42,465 bases of DNA from Pseudomonas bananamidigenes (GTDB lineage: Bacteria > Pseudomonadota > Gammaproteobacteria > Pseudomonadales > Pseudomonadaceae), in NCBI RefSeq assembly GCF_001679645.1, contig NZ_LRUN01000013.1, positions 1 through 42,465 on the forward strand. The letters run 5' to 3'. The notes below the pieces were generated by a model. It had not been told where the DNA came from, ran no database searches, and worked only from the letters and a program-made list of their open reading frames with translations. The position numbers were made by a program, and so were the translations under genes. Positions 39,901-42,465 of this stretch are shown piece after piece (position 1 is the first letter of the stretch; each line of letters begins with the position of its first letter).

Positions 39901-42465
39901 GCGACCCTGACCAACGCCGCCGGCACTCCGGTGACCGTGACCCTGAGCAACGGCGCCGTGATCACCATCGAGGCCGGCAAGACCACCGGTACCGTGACCG
40001 TCGATGCGCCGAAGGACGACGTCTACAAGGACGCCGGTACCGTTGAAACGACCATCAAGGGCGCCACCGGCGGCAACTTTGAAAATCTGGTCACCAGTAC
40101 TGCCCCGGCGGTCACCACCGTCCACGACACCATCGACACCTCCACCGTGTCGCTGACCGCCACCGCCAACGTCGCCGAAGGCGAAACCGTGGTCTACACC
40201 GCGACCGTGACCGCGCCAGTGACCGGTTCGCCGGTCGTGGTGACCCTGTCCAACGGCCAGACCATCACCATCGCCGTAGGCGAGACTACCGGCACCGTGA
40301 ACTTCGTCGCGCCGAACAGCCCGCTGGCAGGCGGCAGTTCCCTGAGCGTGACCATCGACAAGGCCACCGGTGGCAACTACGAAAAACTGGCGGTCGACAG
40401 CACACCGGCGAACACCTCGGTGTCGGACACAGTCGACACGACCAACCTGAACCTGACCGCCACTGATTCGGTGGCCGAGGGTGGTTCGATCGTTTACACC
40501 GCGACGCTGACCAACCCGGCCGGCACCCCGGTGACCGTGACCCTGTCGAACGGCGCCGTGATCACCATCGAAGCCGGCAAGACTACGGGCACCGTGACGG
40601 TCCCGGCGCCAGCCGATGACGTTTACAAGGATGCCGGCAAGGTCGAAGCAACTATTTCGACTGTCACCGGCGGCGGTTTCGAGAACCTGGTGCCGAGCAC
40701 TGTTCCGGCCGTGACCAATGTCACCGACACCATCGACACCACCACAGTCAAACTGACCGCGACCGAGTCGGCGGCTGAAGGTGGCACCGTCACCTACACC
40801 GCGACTGTTGGTGCTCCGGTGACGGGTTCTCCGGTTACCGTGACCTTGGCCAATGGTCAGCAAATCACCATCGAGGTCGGCAAAACCACCGGCAGCGTGA
40901 CCACCACCGCGCCAAATGACGCGCTGAACGGTCACGAGCCGCTGACCAACTCGATCACCGGCGTGACCGGTGGCAACTACGAGAATCTGGTTGCAGACAA
41001 AACTCCGGTCAGCACCACCGTGACCGACACCGTCGACACCACCAACCTGACCCTGAGCGCTACCGGCTCCGTGGCCGAAGGCGGTTCGATTGTTTACACC
41101 GCGACCCTGACCAACCCGGCCGGCACGCCGGTGACCGTGACGTTGAGCAACGGTGCCGTAATCACCATCGAAGCAGGTAAAACCACCGGCACCGTGACCG
41201 TTCCGGCTCCGGCCGATGACGTCTACAAGGATGCGGGCAAAGTCGAAGCCACCATTTCGACGGCCACCGGCGGCAACTTCGAGAACCTGGTGCCAAGCAC
41301 CGTTCCGGCCGTGACTCAGGTCACCGACACCATCGACACCACCACGGTGAAACTCACCGCGACCGAGTCGGCGGCTGAAGGCGGCACCGTCACCTACACC
41401 GCTACCGTTGGTGCGCCAGTGACCGGATCGCCGGTGACCGTGACCTTGTCCAACGGTCAGCAGATCACCATCGAAGTCGGCAAGACCACCGGCACCGTGA
41501 CCACCACCGCGCCGAATGATGTGCTGAACGGCCATGCACCGCTGACCAACGCGATCACCGGTGTGAGCGGCGGTAATTACGAGAATCTGGTCGCCGACAA
41601 GACTCCGGTTTCGACCACCGTCACCGACACCATAGACACCACCAGCCTGTCGCTGACTGCGACCGGCACCGTGGCCGAAGGTGGTTCGATCGTCTACACC
41701 GCGACCCTGACCAATCCGGCCGGCACGCCGCTGACCGTGACGTTGAGCAACGGCGCCGTCATCACCATCGAAGCGGGTAAAACCACCGGCACCGTAACCG
41801 TTCCGGCTCCGGCCGATGACGTGTACAAAGACGCCGGCAAAGTCGAAGTCACCATCAAGGATGCAACCGGTGGCAACTTCGAGAACCTGGTGCCAAGCAC
41901 CGTTCCAGCCGTAACGGAAGTCACCGACACCATAGACACGACGACCGTGAAGCTCACTGCTTCCGAAACTGCGGCCGAAGGTGGCACCGTTACTTACACC
42001 GCGACCGTGGGCGCGCCAGTGACTGGCTCGCCAGTGACCGTGACCCTGTCCAACGGTCAGCAAATCACCATCGAAGTCGGCAAGACCACCGGCACCGTGA
42101 CCACCACTGCACCGAACGATGCGCTGAACGGCCATGCACCGCTGACCAACGCGATTACCGACGTCAGCGGCGGCAACTACGAGAACCTTGTAGCGGACAA
42201 GACGCCGGTCAGCACTACCGTCACCGACACCGTCGACACCACCAACCTGTCGCTCAGTGCGACCGGCACCGTGGCCGAGGGTGGCCAGATCACCTACACC
42301 GCCACACTGACCAACGCTGCGGGCACTCCGGTGAGCGTGACCTTGAGCAACGGCGCCGTAATTACCATCGAGGCCGGCAAAACCACGGGCACCGTAACCG
42401 TTCCCGCGCCAGCCGATGACGTCTACAAGGACGCCGGCACCGTGCAGGCCACCATCACCAATGCC
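33919..42465 (+). CDS. lapA: LapA-type giant biofilm adhesin (3' end outside window)
   Basis: The first 2849 codons of a giant type I secreted adhesin, open to the window edge. Residues 1-105 are the retention module (SSVVAIVKSIVGQVFVVSPE, then GDQVDTG and DGRTLDLGRDTQWSAD), which folds in the periplasm and plugs the LapE pore. A TAAG dialanine site for the LapG protease is at 107-110. A Gly/Ala linker leads to repeats of 100 residues starting near residue 175. Cell-surface retention and cleavage under c-di-GMP control via LapD/LapG is established for this family. The C-terminal vWA/RTX and secretion signal lie beyond the window. lapEBC is divergent next door. A MapA-type second adhesin is the alternative, since it shares the module; the divergent lapEBC arrangement favours LapA. 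Confidence 0.92.
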   Translation, partial: MSSVVAIVKSIVGQVFVVSPEGVRRVLVEGDRLFAGDQVDTGVAGAVSLELADGRTLDLGRDTQWSADTPDSSTDLAEATAQAAPSVEELQQAIAAGADPTTALEATAAGPTAAGSGGAAGGGHSFVMLDATAGRVDPTIGFPTAGINSAGQAAQNITGGQTTDTTTNALRDSTLSLSATPTITEAGGVLVYTATLTQAPLTDLTVTLSNGAVIVIPAGSTTGTVNVPLAPNDTVYNDASQINVTVTGTTGGNGITVTVPTTPAVTQVTDTIDTTTVTLTAGSSVTEGGQITYTATLTNPAQTPVTVTLSNGSTITIEAGQTTGTVNVPTAPNDVYNNGSTVTTTITGATGGNFENLVANPTPAVTNIVDSVDTTNLTLTSTGTVVEGGQITYTATLTNPAQTPVTVTLSNGSTITIEAGKTSGSVNVPTAPNDVYNNGGTVSTTITGATGGNFENLVPNTTPATTTVTDSIDTTNLSLSATGSVAEGGSIVYTATLTNPAGTPVTVTLSNGSVITIEAGKTTGTVTVPAPADDVYKDAGKVEVSIIGTTGGNFENLVPSTVPAVTEVTDTIDTTTVKLTATESAAEGGTVTYTATVGAPVTGSPVTVTLANGQQITIEVGKTTGTVTTTAPNDALTGNPPLTNSITGVTGGNYENLVADKTPVSTTITDTVDTTNLTLSATGTVAEGGSIVYTATLTNAAGSPVTVTLSNGAVITIEAGKTTGTVTVPAPADDVYKDAGKVEVTIKDASGGNFENLVPSTAPAVTEVTDTIDTSTVKLTADTSVAEGGTVTYTATVGAPVTGSPVTVTLANGQQITIEVGKTTGSVTTTAPNDVLNGHAPLTNSITGVSGGNYENLVADKTPVSTTVTDTVDTTNLTLTATGSVAEGGSIVYTATLTNPAGTPVTVTLSNGSVITIEAGKTTGTVTVPAPADDVYKDAGKVEVTIKDASGGNFENLVPSTVPAVTEVTDTIDTTNLSLTATGSVAEGGSIVYTATLTNAAGSPVTVTLSNGAVITIDAGKTTGTVTVPAPADDVYKDAGKVEVTIKDASGGNFENLVPSTVPAVTEVTDTIDTTTVKLTATESAAEGGTVTYTATVGAPVTGSPVTVTLANGQQITIEVGKTTGTVTTTAPNDALNGHAPLTNTITDVSGGNYENLVADKTPVSTTVTDTVDTTNLSLTATGTVAEGGSIVYTATLTNPAGTPVTVTLSNGAVITIEAGKTTGTVTVPAPADDVYKDAGKVEVTIKDASGGNFENLVPSTVPAVTEVTDTIDTSTVKLSADTSVAEGGTVTYTATVSAPVTGSPVTVTLANGQTITIEVGKTTGTVTTTAPNDALNGHEPLSNSITDVSGGNYENLVADKTPVSTTVTDTVDTTNLTLSATGSVAEGGSIIYTATLTNAAGTPVTVTLSNGAVITIEAGKTTGTVTVPAPADDVYKDAGKVEVTIKDASGGNFENLVPSTVPAVTEVTDTIDTTTVKLTATESAAEGGTVTYTATVGAPVTGSPVTVTLSNGQTITIEVGKTTGTVTTTAPNDALNGHAPLTNAITDVSGGNYENLVADKTPVSTTVTDTVDTTNLSLSATGTVAEGGQITYTATLTNAAGTPVTVTLSNGAVITIEAGKTTGTVTVPAPADDVYKDAGKVEVTIKDASGGNFENLVPSTVPAVTEVTDTIDTTTVKLTATESAAEGGTVTYTATVGAPVTGSPVTVTLSNGQTITIEVGKTTGTVTTTAPNDALNGHAPLTNSITDVSGGNFENLVADKTPVSTTVTDTVDTTNLSLTATGTVAEGGSIVYTATLTNPAGTPLTVTLSNGAVITIDAGKTTGTVTVPAPADDVYKDAGKVEVTIKDASGGNFENLVPSTVPAVTEVTDTIDTTTVKLTATESAAEGGTVTYTATVGAPVTGSPVTVTLANGQSITIEVGKTTGTVTTTAPNDALNGHASLTNSITGVSGGNYENLVADKTPVSTTVTDTVDTTNLTLSATPEVNEGGQITYTATLTNAAGTPVTVTLSNGAVITIEAGKTTGTVTVDAPKDDVYKDAGTVETTIKGATGGNFENLVTSTAPAVTTVHDTIDTSTVSLTATANVAEGETVVYTATVTAPVTGSPVVVTLSNGQTITIAVGETTGTVNFVAPNSPLAGGSSLSVTIDKATGGNYEKLAVDSTPANTSVSDTVDTTNLNLTATDSVAEGGSIVYTATLTNPAGTPVTVTLSNGAVITIEAGKTTGTVTVPAPADDVYKDAGKVEATISTVTGGGFENLVPSTVPAVTNVTDTIDTTTVKLTATESAAEGGTVTYTATVGAPVTGSPVTVTLANGQQITIEVGKTTGSVTTTAPNDALNGHEPLTNSITGVTGGNYENLVADKTPVSTTVTDTVDTTNLTLSATGSVAEGGSIVYTATLTNPAGTPVTVTLSNGAVITIEAGKTTGTVTVPAPADDVYKDAGKVEATISTATGGNFENLVPSTVPAVTQVTDTIDTTTVKLTATESAAEGGTVTYTATVGAPVTGSPVTVTLSNGQQITIEVGKTTGTVTTTAPNDVLNGHAPLTNAITGVSGGNYENLVADKTPVSTTVTDTIDTTSLSLTATGTVAEGGSIVYTATLTNPAGTPLTVTLSNGAVITIEAGKTTGTVTVPAPADDVYKDAGKVEVTIKDATGGNFENLVPSTVPAVTEVTDTIDTTTVKLTASETAAEGGTVTYTATVGAPVTGSPVTVTLSNGQQITIEVGKTTGTVTTTAPNDALNGHAPLTNAITDVSGGNYENLVADKTPVSTTVTDTVDTTNLSLSATGTVAEGGQITYTATLTNAAGTPVSVTLSNGAVITIEAGKTTGTVTVPAPADDVYKDAGTVQATITNA
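34237..34263 (+). other. Tandem TAAG dialanine sites (LapG cleavage region)
   Basis: Codons 107-110 and 112-115 both read Thr-Ala-Ala-Gly, separated by one proline. The first falls at the position known for LapG cutting in P. fluorescens LapA (between Ala108 and Ala109, from memory). The second copy is five residues on. Confidence 0.8.
34441..42465 (+). repeat. 26 full and one partial 300-bp tandem repeats in lapA
   Basis: After a diverged 101-codon first unit, the IDT/VDT-T linker recurs every 300 bp without a single indel from 34741 to the window end. Two types are seen. Type A has TNPAGTPVTVTLSNGAVITI and DDVYKDAGKVEV and ends in TDTIDT. Type B has GAPVTGSPVTVTLANGQQI and NDALNGHAPLTN and ends in TDTVDT. 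Units at 34741, 35041 and 35341 are A-like. From 35641 the order is B, A, B, A, then a second A at 36841, then strict B-A alternation from 37141. The unit at 40141 is the most diverged B. Confidence 0.95.

Noticed and set aside
39028..42135. A 1035-codon open frame on the minus strand
   Set aside because: It is the antisense shadow of the 300-bp lapA repeats and stays open only because the repeats lack stops in that frame.
34441..42465. Regular direct repeats that might suggest a CRISPR-like array
   Set aside because: The 300-bp units are coding, similar throughout and have no unique spacers; they are protein repeats.

Overview
The window looks like a chromosomal segment of a fluorescens-group Pseudomonas. 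It is GC-rich, carries a LapA-type giant adhesin with its own type I exporter, has a Pseudomonas-style inverted REP pair, and holds an orphan VgrG/lipase module of the kind common in that group. No rRNA, tRNA, insertion sequence or CRISPR array was seen. The two ends cut through two different giant repetitive surface proteins.

Region 1 (1-7576 and 14470-19165) reads as one surface-protein locus interrupted in the middle. On the minus strand lie the 5' part of an LEPR/DUF4347 protein with 102-residue Ig-like repeats, a sulfotransferase and a GT39-type membrane glycosyltransferase. On the plus strand are a phage-collar-domain protein and a DUF6916 protein. After the insert, again on the minus strand, come a three-gene exporter-like operon (periplasmic HlyD, GAF-like/HlyD, M50-protease/HlyD fusion) and a GNAT acetyltransferase. 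I infer that the exporter and modifying enzymes serve the giant protein. This is the best candidate here for an undescribed system.

Region 2 (7746-14468, plus strand) is a tightly packed type VI secretion module: VgrG, DUF4123 adaptor, two tandem paralogous lipoproteins (likely immunity) and a class 3 lipase (likely effector). The second lipoprotein gene begins with a relic of the lipase 5' end, so the mechanism of the duplication can be read from the sequence.

Region 3 (19437-24521, minus strand) is an EmrAB/NodT-type tripartite drug efflux operon preceded by a LysR regulator. Region 4 (24580-28276, minus strand) is an organosulfur-type operon: a TauD/TfdA dioxygenase followed by ABC binding protein, ATPase and permease. 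An inverted REP pair separates it from region 5.

Region 5 (28658-42465) is the Lap adhesion system. LapE (TolC-like), LapB (ABC exporter) and LapC (HlyD-like) run leftwards. The lapA-type gene runs rightwards from a shared 360-bp intergenic region that holds two FleQ-box-like palindromes. The adhesin has the retention module and a TAAG dialanine site at residues 107-110, then at least 26 repeats of 100 residues in two alternating types. Its C-terminus is outside the window, and lapD and lapG are not seen.
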